A DNA stretch of 26,310 nucleotides from an uncultured Blautia sp. (GTDB taxonomy: Bacteria; Bacillota; Clostridia; Lachnospirales; Lachnospiraceae): the NCBI GenBank assembly GCA_934394545.1, contig CAKRRG010000039.1, positions 1-26,310 of the forward strand, read 5' to 3'. The notes beneath the pieces were generated by a model. That model searched no databases, was not told the origin of the DNA, and worked only from the letters and a program-made list of their open reading frames with translations. Each line of letters opens with the position of its first letter. Within the stretch, counting starts at the first letter, position 1. The translations under genes and the position numbers were made by a program. This document shows positions 1 through 7,749 of this stretch, piece after piece.

Positions 1-419
1 TCAGTCTTACCAGCTGTAGCGCCGTTCTCAGCTGCTACACGCATCTCAAGGTTCTTCTTGGTGCTGTCTGTAACAACTTCACCTAATAACTCAGCAAATT
101 TAGCTGCATGCTCAGCTTCTTCATAAGCTGCTTTCTCATAGTACATACCAACTTCCGGATATCCTTCTCTGTGAGCAACACGTGCCATAGCAAGATACAT
201 ACCAACCTCAGAGCACTCACCCTCGAAGTTTGCTCTTAAATCAGCAAGGATGTCTTCGCTGACACCTTTAGCAACGCCTACAACATGCTCAGCTGCCCAT
301 GCCATTTCATCATCCTGTTTCGTAAATTTCTCAGCCGGAGCCTTGCAGATTGGACATACTTCCGGAGCTGTGTCACCTTCATGAACATAACCACATACAC
401 TACATACCCATTTAGCCAT
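1..419 (-). CDS. rbr: Reverse rubrerythrin (rubredoxin domain first), 3' part outside window
   Basis: The gene starts at 419 on the minus strand and runs off the left edge, so only about 139 residues are visible. The N-terminus has a rubredoxin-type iron site, with CxxC pairs at residues 6/9 and 22/25. It is followed by a helical ferritin-like domain with ExxH-type ligands (the motif EEAEHAAKF). Rubredoxin-first proteins are the reverse rubrerythrins of clostridia, which reduce hydrogen peroxide and oxygen with electrons from NADH via rubredoxin reductases. This is a cytosolic peroxide defence of strict anaerobes. The start is supported by AAAGGAG about 9 bases upstream. A sigma-A-like promoter and a PerR-type box precede the gene, and perR lies immediately upstream in the same orientation. 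The missing C-terminus should hold the remaining diiron ligands. The family assignment is firm; the exact electron donor is not visible. Confidence 0.93.
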   Translation of the reverse strand, partial: MAKWVCSVCGYVHEGDTAPEVCPICKAPAEKFTKQDDEMAWAAEHVVGVAKGVSEDILADLRANFEGECSEVGMYLAMARVAHREGYPEVGMYYEKAAYEEAEHAAKFAELLGEVVTDSTKKNLEMRVAAENGATAGKT

Positions 420-468
420 AATTAATATCTCCTTTTCTTATATTGAATTTTATTTAGTTTTTAATAAT

Positions 469-481
469 AGTAATCATTACT
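469..481. promoter_or_regulatory. PerR/Fur-type operator of rubrerythrin gene
   Basis: AGTAATCATTACT is a perfect 13-bp palindrome lying across the predicted transcription start of the rubrerythrin gene. Its form (two 6-bp arms around one base) fits Fur-superfamily 7-1-7 boxes. A close relative precedes perR, which points to PerR as the binder. Binding is inferred. Confidence 0.7.
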
Positions 482-486
482 GTTTT

Positions 487-515
487 ATAGTAACATATTG
501 TTTCTTGTTTGTCAA
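487..515 (-). promoter_or_regulatory. Sigma-A promoter of rubrerythrin gene
   Basis: On the minus strand TTGACA (510-515) and TACTAT (487-492) are separated by exactly 17 bases. The predicted start near 480 falls in the palindrome at 469-481. Confidence 0.75.
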
Positions 516-555
516 GAGTTATTGAAACTTTTTTCAAACACGCTTTAATGTCCGC

Positions 556-954
556 TTAGTGCGATTCGTCCTTCAGACAGTCATTGCAGATTCCGAAAAA
601 TCTTGCTTTATAATCGGAAATCTGTCCATCCTTGAAGTCAGCAGCGATATTCTCCAGACTCTCGTCAATATGTTCGCTGAATACATCCATCACTCTGCCG
701 CAGCGGGTGCACATAAAGTGACAGTGGGGAGCTGTGCGGGCGTCGAATCGGTCTGCGCCGCCAAAGCTGGAAAGCTTCTGTATTTCACCCAGATCAGCGA
801 GAAGAGAGAGATTTCGGTATACAGTTCCAAGGCTGATGTTCGGATAGATCTGCTTCATATTCTCATAAACAAAATCAGCGGTGGGATGGTCGGTTCTGCC
901 GGTAAGAAATTCCTTAATAGATTCTCTCTGGCGACTGTATTTCAATGTGGCCAT
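556..954 (-). CDS. perR: PerR peroxide-sensing repressor (Fur superfamily)
   Basis: A 132-residue Fur-superfamily regulator. The winged helix includes LGTVYRNLSLLADLGEI (residues 42-58). The five PerR regulatory-metal ligands known from Bacillus subtilis are all matched here: His23 (in HPTAD), Asp71 (RFD), His77 and His79 (HCH), and Asp90. An aspartate at the last position is typical of PerR, where Fur has glutamate. Two CxxC pairs (82/85 and 123/126) form the structural zinc site. With Fe(II) bound, PerR represses. Peroxide oxidises a histidine ligand and releases the DNA. The start has AAAGGAGGA upstream. The gene lies just upstream of the rubrerythrin gene but each has its own promoter with a similar box, so autoregulation and control of the peroxide defence gene are likely. 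Cys78 between the two ligand histidines is slightly unusual. Confidence 0.93.
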   Translation of the reverse strand: MATLKYSRQRESIKEFLTGRTDHPTADFVYENMKQIYPNISLGTVYRNLSLLADLGEIQKLSSFGGADRFDARTAPHCHFMCTRCGRVMDVFSEHIDESLENIAADFKDGQISDYKARFFGICNDCLKDESH

Positions 955-979
955 CGGTTTCCTCCTTTCTCTCGATAAT

Positions 980-992
980 AGTAATTGTTACT
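980..992. promoter_or_regulatory. PerR/Fur-type operator of perR
   Basis: AGTAATTGTTACT is a near-perfect inverted repeat at the predicted perR transcription start, the same place as the box before the rubrerythrin gene. A related half-site, AGTAATTTGACT, lies at 1029-1040 upstream of the -35 element. This suggests PerR represses its own gene. Confidence 0.68.
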
Positions 993-998
993 GATATT

Positions 999-1027
999 AA
1001 TATATAAGATATTTGCGAATTTGTCAA
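999..1027 (-). promoter_or_regulatory. Sigma-A promoter of perR
   Basis: On the minus strand TTGACA (1022-1027) and TATATT (999-1004) are 17 bases apart. The predicted start near 992 coincides with the operator-like palindrome. Confidence 0.75.
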
Positions 1028-1119
1028 TAGTAATTTGACTAAATTTATAAATATAATTGATATGCAGAATGCTCCTTGTAGAGCACTGTATCCGCTTGAC
1101 TTAGTATGTCACACAAAAT

Positions 1120-1875
1120 TCAAAATTGAAATGCAGAAGGTGCAACAGGCTGCTGGTCATCTGCATGCAAATCGGAGAAATATAGCTGATAGTTGCAAAG
1201 GTGCTCCAACATCGCTTCACGGGCCTTGACCGGATCACCAGCTTCAATGGCAGCAAGAATGCTTTTATGGAAATTGACTGCATTTTTTGTATTGTTTATA
1301 ATACGTTGCTTGTTTTGTTCGAAGCGTGTTTCAGATAATACAAAAGTTTCCACAGAAGCCATGCTAGCCAGGAAGAGATCGTTATGACCAGCTTTAGCTA
1401 TTTCATAATGAAATAGGTAATCATAGTGTAAACGTTCTTTAGGATTGTGCTCATTCTCGGCCATTTTCTCAATAGATTCTCTCATGTTCTGAATATTTTC
1501 TTTCGTAGCGCGTTTCGCTGCGAATTCCACAATTCCCCCTTCGACCACAATACGGTGCTCTAGCATCTCCTTATCATTAGCCAGACGCAGTGCGAGAGAA
1601 AGGGGCATTTTTTTCAAAAGAGTTTCACGGTCGTTTACAAAGGTCCCACGCTTGGTACGCGTAACAAAGCCATTCTGTTCTAAAATCTTATAGGCTTCTC
1701 TTAGAGAGTTGCGGCCGATGCCAAGCTGTTTGCACAGTTCCAGTTCATTAGGAAAAACATAATTATCTACATAATCTCCAGCATAAATTTTCGCTGCAAG
1801 AATACTGGCAAGCTCATCGGAAATAGATTGGGTAGATGCAAGTCGTTGGTTCGCGAATTCAGTTAAAGTATCCAT
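1120..1875 (-). CDS. FadR-type GntR transcriptional regulator (FCD domain)
   Basis: A 251-residue regulator. The N-terminal GntR winged helix (about residues 15-82) contains LCKQLGIGRNSLREAYKILE and the wing RTKRGTFV. The C-terminal all-helical FCD domain (about 95-230) keeps the usual metal-binding pattern Asp152, His156, His203 and His225. FCD-type regulators commonly respond to sugar acids and other carboxylates. The gene faces the ABC transporter operon across a 280-base divergent region and so is its likely local regulator, probably a repressor released by substrate. It has its own promoter (1920-1948), and one copy of the duplicated 15-bp element lies directly upstream of that promoter. 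The ribosome binding site is modest (GGAG about 12 bases from ATG). The ligand is unknown; the neighbouring dehydratase suggests an aldonate or uronate. Confidence 0.9.
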   Translation of the reverse strand: MDTLTEFANQRLASTQSISDELASILAAKIYAGDYVDNYVFPNELELCKQLGIGRNSLREAYKILEQNGFVTRTKRGTFVNDRETLLKKMPLSLALRLANDKEMLEHRIVVEGGIVEFAAKRATKENIQNMRESIEKMAENEHNPKERLHYDYLFHYEIAKAGHNDLFLASMASVETFVLSETRFEQNKQRIINNTKNAVNFHKSILAAIEAGDPVKAREAMLEHLCNYQLYFSDLHADDQQPVAPSAFQF

Positions 1876-1919
1876 ATATAATTTAGACTCCGTTTCTTGT
1901 TTTATAAACTATTGATTAG

Positions 1920-1948
1920 ATTATAACATTGCAGAGAATAATTGTAAA
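1920..1948 (-). promoter_or_regulatory. Sigma-A promoter of the GntR regulator gene
   Basis: On the minus strand TTTACA (1943-1948) and a perfect TATAAT (1920-1925) are 17 bases apart. The element at 1952-1966 abuts the -35 side. Confidence 0.7.
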
Positions 1949-1951
1949 GAA

Positions 1952-1966
1952 AAGATGTAGGACAAG
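1952..1966. promoter_or_regulatory. Candidate GntR operator, copy 1
   Basis: AAGATGTAGGACAAG is repeated exactly at 2104-2118. Its core, TTGTCCTACAT on the other strand, fits the FadR-subfamily consensus TNGTNNNACNA except at the last base. It lies just upstream of the -35 box of the regulator gene. Confidence 0.6.
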
Positions 1967-2065
1967 AGGCGATAAAACGAAACATTATAATTGTGCAATA
2001 TAAACAAAACAACTAAATGGAAAATGTCAAAAACAGAGAAACGCAATTGAAACGTATATGGTATA

Positions 2066-2094
2066 TTGACAAAACATACAAAGTGGATTAATAT
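2066..2094 (+). promoter_or_regulatory. Sigma-A promoter of the ABC transporter operon
   Basis: TTGACA (2066-2071) and TAATAT (2089-2094) are 17 bases apart. Transcription should start near 2101, just before the second repeat copy at 2104-2118. Confidence 0.78.
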
Positions 2095-2103
2095 TCAAAT
2101 TAC

Positions 2104-2118
2104 AAGATGTAGGACAAG
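2104..2118. promoter_or_regulatory. Candidate GntR operator, copy 2
   Basis: This is the second exact copy of the 15-bp element, about 3 to 17 bases after the predicted start of the transporter operon. A protein bound here would block transcription, as expected for repression by the divergent GntR protein. Confidence 0.62.
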
Positions 2119-2155
2119 TGACAACGAACAACACGCGATTAAAAGGAGGAAAAAA

Positions 2156-3805
2156 ATGAAAAAAGCTGAACTGAAAAAGAGAGTTATGTCATTGTTTCTT
2201 GCTGGATGTTTAATTCCAGCTATGGGTGTGGCTCCCGTAAAGGCCGATGATCTGCCGAGTAAAACCCTTTCCTTAATAATGTCTACACCACCGATTTTGT
2301 ACGATCCAATTAATGTTACCCAGGGACCAATTGGTGAGAGAACTGTTTTTGAGGCTGTTCTGGAACCGTTGATCATCAGTGATGGAATGGGAAATTATTA
2401 TCCATGGCTGGCAGAGTCCTATGAATATAATGAGGACGCAACAGAATGGACTTTCCACATCAGAGAAGGAGTTACTTTCTCAAATGGCGAAGAAATGAAT
2501 GCAGACGATGTAGTAGCCACATTTGAAAGAATTCTTGATTATGACAACAACGATAAAGATCCTACAATTAAGACCAGAATCAACAATGTATGGCCAGATC
2601 ATTTACTCCAGTCTGTAGAGAAGGTTGATGATTATACTGTAAAGGTTGATTTAGGCTATACATATGCGAATTCCTTGATTTCCTTTACAGATGTAGCAAT
2701 TATTCCAGACGAGGCTTATGCAGAGCGCGGCGATGATTTATGGCTGGATCAGACAGAGACTGGATATTTTGGAACTGGTCCATGGATTCTTACCGAGCAC
2801 ATCAATAACCAGAGTGCAACCTTTAAAAAGAATCCAAATTACTGGAACAAGAACTACGATTCTTACTATGATACACTTCAGATCACTTTCGTATCTGAGC
2901 AGACTACTGCAATTGCAGCCTGCATCAGTGGAAGCGCACAGGGTTACATTCCATCTGGCGGAATCAAACCGGATCTTATTCCACAATTTGATGGTGTGAC
3001 AGATAAGTTTGATGTATTTGATACCCAGCAGAAATCCTTCTTCTATCTGCAGTTCGAGTGCGGCGAGGGAAGCGTATTCGCAGATGAGCGTATGAGAGAG
3101 GCCTTCTGGTTATCTATCAACTTTGACGATATTGCACAGTATGTATTAGGCGGCGGAACTACCATGACACAGTTCATTCCGGATGGATTCGAGGGATACG
3201 ATGACAGCCTTCCTGCCTATGAGTATGATCCGGAAAAAGCAGCGGAATTACTTCAGGAGTGCGGATATGATGGAAGTGAAATTGACATCTACAGCTCCCT
3301 TACCACTTATATGTCTGAGGACCAGCTTCTTGCAATCGCAGACTATGCAAATTCTGTAGGATTTAACTGTGTAGTACATACTCTTGAGAATGCAGACCTT
3401 GACCAGTACCGTAAGAGCGGAACCTATGACATCTTCATGGCTCCTGCAAACTTCGCTGATGCTTCTCCGATGTTAAACCTGATGTCACGTATTTACAGTG
3501 ACCAGGATTGCCACAACCTGAAGGATGATGAACTTATGGAAGACATTCGTCTCGCTTCAGTCACTGTTGACAAAGAAGAGAGAGAAGACTATCTCCACAA
3601 AGCAATGGCACGTATGAGAGAAATCTGGGGACCACAGATTGGTATGTATTATGCAACCCAGCACGCAGCTCTGAATTATGGTATTACAGGTGTTGAGCTT
3701 GCAGTCGGAAGCCAGATCTATCTGCAGTTCGTTGACTACAATGTAGATGATCCGACCAGCACAGATCATGGTGTTGATTGGGAAAAACTGACACAGGGAC
3801 TTTGA
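2156..3805 (+). CDS. Oligopeptide/dipeptide-type ABC transporter substrate-binding protein
   Basis: A 549-residue family 5 extracellular solute-binding protein (DppA/OppA type). The start at 2156 is chosen because AAAAGGAGGA lies a few bases upstream and a signal peptide begins here; the open frame extends 30 codons further upstream without a ribosome binding site. The signal has a Lys-rich start and a hydrophobic stretch with the lipobox-like LAGC (Cys18), then a second possible cleavage after PVKA. Lipoprotein anchoring is therefore likely but not certain. Family hallmarks are the early TVFEAVLEPL segment, the EYNEDATEWTFHIREGVTFSNGEEMNADDVV block and the GTGPWILTE motif. It captures the substrate outside the cell for the two permeases and two ATPases that follow. 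Family 5 proteins carry peptides, nickel or oligosaccharides; the dehydratase at the operon end hints at a sugar-derived ligand here. Confidence 0.93.
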   Translation: MKKAELKKRVMSLFLAGCLIPAMGVAPVKADDLPSKTLSLIMSTPPILYDPINVTQGPIGERTVFEAVLEPLIISDGMGNYYPWLAESYEYNEDATEWTFHIREGVTFSNGEEMNADDVVATFERILDYDNNDKDPTIKTRINNVWPDHLLQSVEKVDDYTVKVDLGYTYANSLISFTDVAIIPDEAYAERGDDLWLDQTETGYFGTGPWILTEHINNQSATFKKNPNYWNKNYDSYYDTLQITFVSEQTTAIAACISGSAQGYIPSGGIKPDLIPQFDGVTDKFDVFDTQQKSFFYLQFECGEGSVFADERMREAFWLSINFDDIAQYVLGGGTTMTQFIPDGFEGYDDSLPAYEYDPEKAAELLQECGYDGSEIDIYSSLTTYMSEDQLLAIADYANSVGFNCVVHTLENADLDQYRKSGTYDIFMAPANFADASPMLNLMSRIYSDQDCHNLKDDELMEDIRLASVTVDKEEREDYLHKAMARMREIWGPQIGMYYATQHAALNYGITGVELAVGSQIYLQFVDYNVDDPTSTDHGVDWEKLTQGL

Positions 3806-3816
3806 TATTTGAGCAG

Positions 3817-3840
3817 CCAGGAGGAGTTGATTCCTCCTGG
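3817..3840 (+). other. Intercistronic stem-loop after the binding-protein gene
   Basis: CCAGGAGGA (3817-3825) and TCCTCCTGG (3832-3840) form a perfect 9-bp stem with a 6-base loop. No T-run follows, and the next gene's ribosome binding site comes just after it. This fits an mRNA-stabilising or partial-termination element that raises binding-protein output relative to the permeases. Confidence 0.6.
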
Positions 3841-3861
3841 TGCTGATAAGGAGAGAAAAAA

Positions 3862-4785
3862 GTGCTTCATTATATTATAAAAAGATTAGGACAGACGTTA
3901 GTTGTTATTTTTGTAGTAACAATACTTGCATTCGGACTTGTACGTCTTGCTCCGGGAAATCCGGCAGAGCTGATGCTTCCGGAGACCGCAAGCGAAGCGG
4001 AAGTAAAAGCCATGGAAGAAAAGCTGGGACTTGACAAGCCTTTGTATGAGCAGTACTGGATGTACATTTCCGAAATGATGAAAGGTGATTTTGGTACTTC
4101 TTTCACCTATAATATGCCAGTTCTTGATCTTATAAAATCAAGAATCGGATGTACTTTAAAGCTTACACTTTGCATTACTGTATTTGCAATTATTCTTTGC
4201 GTCCCTCTTGGAATCATAGCAGGATCCAACAGAGGAAAACCAGCTGACTTCCTTGCCATGCTTTTTGCACTGGTAGGACAGTCTATGTCACCTGTATGGC
4301 TGGCAGTTTTGCTGGTGTATATATTTTCCGTAAAACTACAATTATTGCCAGCAATTGGTTCGGAAGGGCTGGTTGCGTATATTCTCCCTGCAATCACCCT
4401 TGGATTTCCTATGGCGGCTGAAATTACCCGAGTAGGCCGCTCAGGAATGATCGATGCATTAGGCGAGGATTATATTACCGCTACTTATGCACGCGGTGTA
4501 AAAAGACGGGTTGTAAACTGGAAATACGCATTTCGTAATGCTGTCTGCCCGGTTATTACCTTGATTGCCATTGGTATGTCCGGTTATCTTGCAGGATCTG
4601 TAGTTGTAGAAACTATTTTTGCCCTGCCAGGTATTGGTCAGCTGATGAACAACGCGCTTAGCAATCGAGATTATCCTATTGTGCAGACACTTCTGGTGTT
4701 TATGGCGGTTGTATTTGCACTGATGAATTTGCTGGTAGATATTGTCAACTCATTTGTTGACCCTCGAATTTCACTTGAAGATTAA
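3862..4785 (+). CDS. ABC transporter permease, DppB/OppB type
   Basis: A 307-residue membrane permease starting at GTG, with AAGGAGAG about 6 bases upstream. It has about six membrane segments and opens with the typical YIIKRLGQTLVVIFVVTILAF helix and RLAPGNPAE. The cytoplasmic EAA-type coupling loop is clear (ARGVKRRVVNWKYAFRNAV region), followed by the family motif ETIFALPGIGQLMNNA. It should form the transmembrane channel with the second permease encoded 15 bases downstream. Length and order (binding protein, B, C, D, F) match standard dipeptide/oligopeptide transporters. Confidence 0.95.
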   Translation: MLHYIIKRLGQTLVVIFVVTILAFGLVRLAPGNPAELMLPETASEAEVKAMEEKLGLDKPLYEQYWMYISEMMKGDFGTSFTYNMPVLDLIKSRIGCTLKLTLCITVFAIILCVPLGIIAGSNRGKPADFLAMLFALVGQSMSPVWLAVLLVYIFSVKLQLLPAIGSEGLVAYILPAITLGFPMAAEITRVGRSGMIDALGEDYITATYARGVKRRVVNWKYAFRNAVCPVITLIAIGMSGYLAGSVVVETIFALPGIGQLMNNALSNRDYPIVQTLLVFMAVVFALMNLLVDIVNSFVDPRISLED

Positions 4786-4800
4786 GCAAGGAGAACGGCC

Positions 4801-5658
4801 ATGAATGGAAAAATTATTTTAAATCGAATGCGGAAGAATCCGTTTTTTATGGTTGGTACCATTACCAGTATTTTTATTCTCGTAGTTGTTTTACTCACTC
4901 CGGTACTTGCTCAATATGATCCAATCAAAAATTCCCTGCCGGAAAAGTTTTTACCGCCGGAATATTTTGCACATGGTCTTCAGGGACATGTTTTTGGAAC
5001 TGACCAAATGGGACGAGACATATTTTCAAGAATGCTGTATGGTGCCAGAACTACATTTATTATTGCTTTTGCGGCGGCTGCAATTACCATCACGGTAGGT
5101 GTGGTGCTGGGATTGCTTTCCGGTTTCTTTGGAGGAATTGTAGATACCATTATTATGCGTGCCTGCGATGTAATCAGTGCAGTTCCTACGCTGATCCTTG
5201 GTATTGTTGTACTTTCCCTGTTTGGTTCCAATATGGTGAATCTGATCTTTGTACTTGGATTTACCAGATGGGTTCGAATCTGTAAGGTTACGCGAAATAA
5301 TGTACGTGTTGCTGCGAAAATGGATTTCGTAAATGCGTCCCGTATTCTGGGAGCAAAAAGCAACCATATTATTTTCCGTCAGATTTTCCCAAATGTAACA
5401 ACAAACATTATTATTCAGGGAAGCCAGCAGATCGGAAGCCTGATTCTGGCACAGGCAACCTTCGCATTTCTGGGACTTGGCGTTTTGCCGCCAGCACCTT
5501 CATGGGGACATATGATTGCATCAGGAAGAAACTATCTTACTGTTTATCCGTGGATGGCGCTTGTACCAGGTATTGCACTTATGATAACAGCAGTAGCATT
5601 CAATTTCCTGGGCGATGGATTGCGGGATGTACTGGATCCGAAGAGAACAGTAGTCTGA
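4801..5658 (+). CDS. ABC transporter permease, DppC/OppC type
   Basis: A 285-residue inner-membrane permease with AAGGAGA before its ATG. It shows the short N-terminal OppC-type region (RMRKNPFFMVG), the periplasm-side motif GTDQMGRDIFSRMLYGARTT at about residues 66-85, and the coupling loop NASRILGAKSNHIIFRQIFPNV. Near the end is QATFAFLGLGVLPPAPSWGHMI, a hallmark of this subfamily. It pairs with the permease at 3862-4785. The spacing to the next gene is 12 bases, consistent with a single operon. Confidence 0.95.
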   Translation: MNGKIILNRMRKNPFFMVGTITSIFILVVVLLTPVLAQYDPIKNSLPEKFLPPEYFAHGLQGHVFGTDQMGRDIFSRMLYGARTTFIIAFAAAAITITVGVVLGLLSGFFGGIVDTIIMRACDVISAVPTLILGIVVLSLFGSNMVNLIFVLGFTRWVRICKVTRNNVRVAAKMDFVNASRILGAKSNHIIFRQIFPNVTTNIIIQGSQQIGSLILAQATFAFLGLGVLPPAPSWGHMIASGRNYLTVYPWMALVPGIALMITAVAFNFLGDGLRDVLDPKRTVV

Positions 5659-5670
5659 CAGGAGGCAGTA

Positions 5671-6693
5671 ATGAAAAAAAGCGAAAATGTGACAACAAAA
5701 CAAAATCAGGATAACAACGAAGTAATACTTGAAATAAATGACCTGAATGTAGAATACAAATCCGAGCGTGCCACAGCAAAGGCTTTAAACGGAGTTTCCT
5801 TTAAGCTTTGCAAAGGGGAATCCCTTGGGCTTGTAGGAGAGTCTGGTGCAGGAAAAACCACTACAGCACTTTCTATCCTGAACCTTTTGCCAGAGGGCGC
5901 AGCCAAGGTTACAGGAGGAGATATTAAGTTCCACGGGAAGTCCGTATTTTTCATGAAAAAGAGCGAGCTGGAGGATATGCGAGGTGGAAAAATTGCTATG
6001 GTTTTCCAGAATCCATTGACAGCACTGAACCCGGTTTTCACAGTTGGAGAGCAGATTTCTGTTGTTTCCAGATTACATAAACATATGTCAAAGAAAGAAG
6101 CGCTTAAGGACGCGCAGCATATGCTGGAACTGGTTGGAATCCATGGCTCCCGTGTAAAGGATTATCCCAATCAGTTCAGTGGCGGTATGAGACAGCGAGT
6201 TGGTATTGCAGCTGCATTAATTTCAAATCCAGAGGTCTTGATCGCGGATGAGCCGACAACCGCGCTGGATGTTACAATTCAGGCACAGATTCTGGAATTG
6301 ATGAAAAAACTTCGTACGGAATATTCCACAGCAACGATTATGATCACACACAATCTTGGAATTGTTGCAGAGCTGTGCCAGAAGGTTGCGGTTATGTATG
6401 GCGGAAGAATTATCGAATACGGAACGGTGAAGGAGGTTTTTTCCGATCCCAAGCATCCGTATACACAAGGGCTTCTTGGCGCACTTCCTTCCACGGAAGG
6501 CGAGAGAAAAGAGCGTCTTACGGCAATCCCCGGACTTGTTGCAAATGCACAGGACCTTCCTTCTGGCTGTACGTTCCATCCAAGATGCAGTCATTGCAAG
6601 GGAAAATGTAAAGACAGAATTCCTGGTATGATTCAAATAAATGAAAACCACATGGTTGCCTGTTGGTTGTATACGGAGGGTGCTCATGAATAA
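5671..6693 (+). CDS. ABC transporter ATPase, DppD/OppD type
   Basis: A 340-residue ATP-binding subunit. Walker A is GESGAGKTT (56-64), the signature is FSGGMRQRV (about 169-177), and Walker B is VLIADEPTTALD with the catalytic Glu194. The C-terminal oligopeptide-transporter domain contains the cysteine-rich segment SGCTFHPRCSHCKGKC typical of this family. It energises transport as a heterodimer with the next gene's product. Its stop overlaps the start of that gene by 8 bases, so the two ATPases are probably translationally coupled. AGGAGG precedes the start. Confidence 0.95.
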   Translation: MKKSENVTTKQNQDNNEVILEINDLNVEYKSERATAKALNGVSFKLCKGESLGLVGESGAGKTTTALSILNLLPEGAAKVTGGDIKFHGKSVFFMKKSELEDMRGGKIAMVFQNPLTALNPVFTVGEQISVVSRLHKHMSKKEALKDAQHMLELVGIHGSRVKDYPNQFSGGMRQRVGIAAALISNPEVLIADEPTTALDVTIQAQILELMKKLRTEYSTATIMITHNLGIVAELCQKVAVMYGGRIIEYGTVKEVFSDPKHPYTQGLLGALPSTEGERKERLTAIPGLVANAQDLPSGCTFHPRCSHCKGKCKDRIPGMIQINENHMVACWLYTEGAHE

Positions 6694-7699
6694 AACAGAA
6701 AATACAAATGTACAGCCGCTGGTGGAGGCAAAGAACCTGAAAAAGCATTTTCAGATCAAGAAAGCCGGTACACTCCATGCCGTTGACGGGGTAAGCTTCA
6801 AGATTATGCCCGGTGAAACACTGGCACTGGTTGGCGAAAGTGGATGTGGAAAAAGTACAGTAGGAAACCTGGTAATGAGGCTTCTTGATCCTACTGATGG
6901 AGAACTTTTATTTAACGGAAAGAATATTTATGATGCGAAGGGTGCAGAGTCCCTGGAACTGTGTAAAAAAATGCAGATGATTTTTCAGGATCCTTTTTCT
7001 TCCCTGAATCCTAGAAAGACGGTTGCCAAGATCCTGGCAGAGCCTTATGAAATTCATAAAATGGGAAATGCAGAGGAGATAAGGAAAAAGGTGGAGGCAC
7101 TTTGCGACAGGGTAGAATTTTCCAAGAGCCTTCTGGATCATTATCCGCATGAACTGGATGGCGGTATGCGTCAGGTTGTGGGAATTGCCCGGGCACTGTC
7201 CTTAAAGCCTGAGCTGATCGTGTGCGACGAGCCGGTTTCTGCACTGGACGTTTCCATTCAGGCGCGAATTATCAATCTTCTTATGGATCTGCAGAAGGAA
7301 GATAACATTGCATATTTATTCGTATCTCACGATTTGAGTGTTGTTCGCCATATTTCAAAGAGAGTTATGATCATGTATCTTGGGCAGATTGTGGAAGTTG
7401 CAGAAACAGAAGAAATTTTCCGAAATACGTTGCATCCATATTCAATTGCGCTGCTTTCAGCAGTGCCAAAAGTTGAAACTGAGCATTCCATTTCCCGTAT
7501 TGTATTAAAAGGTGATGTTCCAAGCCCTATTAATCCGAAGCCTGGCTGTCGTTTTGCACCTCGCTGTTGGATGGCAGAGGAGAAGTGTTTCAAGGAGGCT
7601 CCGGAATTGAAGGAGGTTTGCCCAGGTCATTGCGTAGCATGTCATTTCGCAAATATGTCACGGGAAAAAATGAAAACAGCAGCAACTGTAGAACTGTGA
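6686..7699 (+). CDS. ABC transporter ATPase, DppF/OppF type
   Basis: A 337-residue ATP-binding subunit. The start at 6686 is preferred because GGAGGG lies just upstream; an in-frame ATG at 6641 is buried in the previous gene. Walker A is GESGCGKST (50-58) and Walker B is LIVCDEPVSALD (Asp181, Glu182). The signature is unusual: it reads LDGGM (157-161) instead of LSGGQ, so the conserved serine is an aspartate. A cysteine-rich tail follows (PGCRFAPRCWMAEEKC). This variant may be a recurrent form in clostridial DppF proteins, but it makes the two ATP sites of the heterodimer non-equivalent. This is the last transport subunit; the dehydratase gene follows 50 bases later. Confidence 0.94.
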   Translation: MNKTENTNVQPLVEAKNLKKHFQIKKAGTLHAVDGVSFKIMPGETLALVGESGCGKSTVGNLVMRLLDPTDGELLFNGKNIYDAKGAESLELCKKMQMIFQDPFSSLNPRKTVAKILAEPYEIHKMGNAEEIRKKVEALCDRVEFSKSLLDHYPHELDGGMRQVVGIARALSLKPELIVCDEPVSALDVSIQARIINLLMDLQKEDNIAYLFVSHDLSVVRHISKRVMIMYLGQIVEVAETEEIFRNTLHPYSIALLSAVPKVETEHSISRIVLKGDVPSPINPKPGCRFAPRCWMAEEKCFKEAPELKEVCPGHCVACHFANMSREKMKTAATVEL

Positions 7700-7749
7700 C
7701 AATAGCATGACAGAAATATTTTATAAACTATAAGAGCAGGAGGTACGTT

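Noticed and set aside
2066..2155. N-terminal extension of the substrate-binding protein
   Set aside because: The region holds the promoter and candidate operator; the strong AAAAGGAGGA and signal peptide fix the start at 2156.
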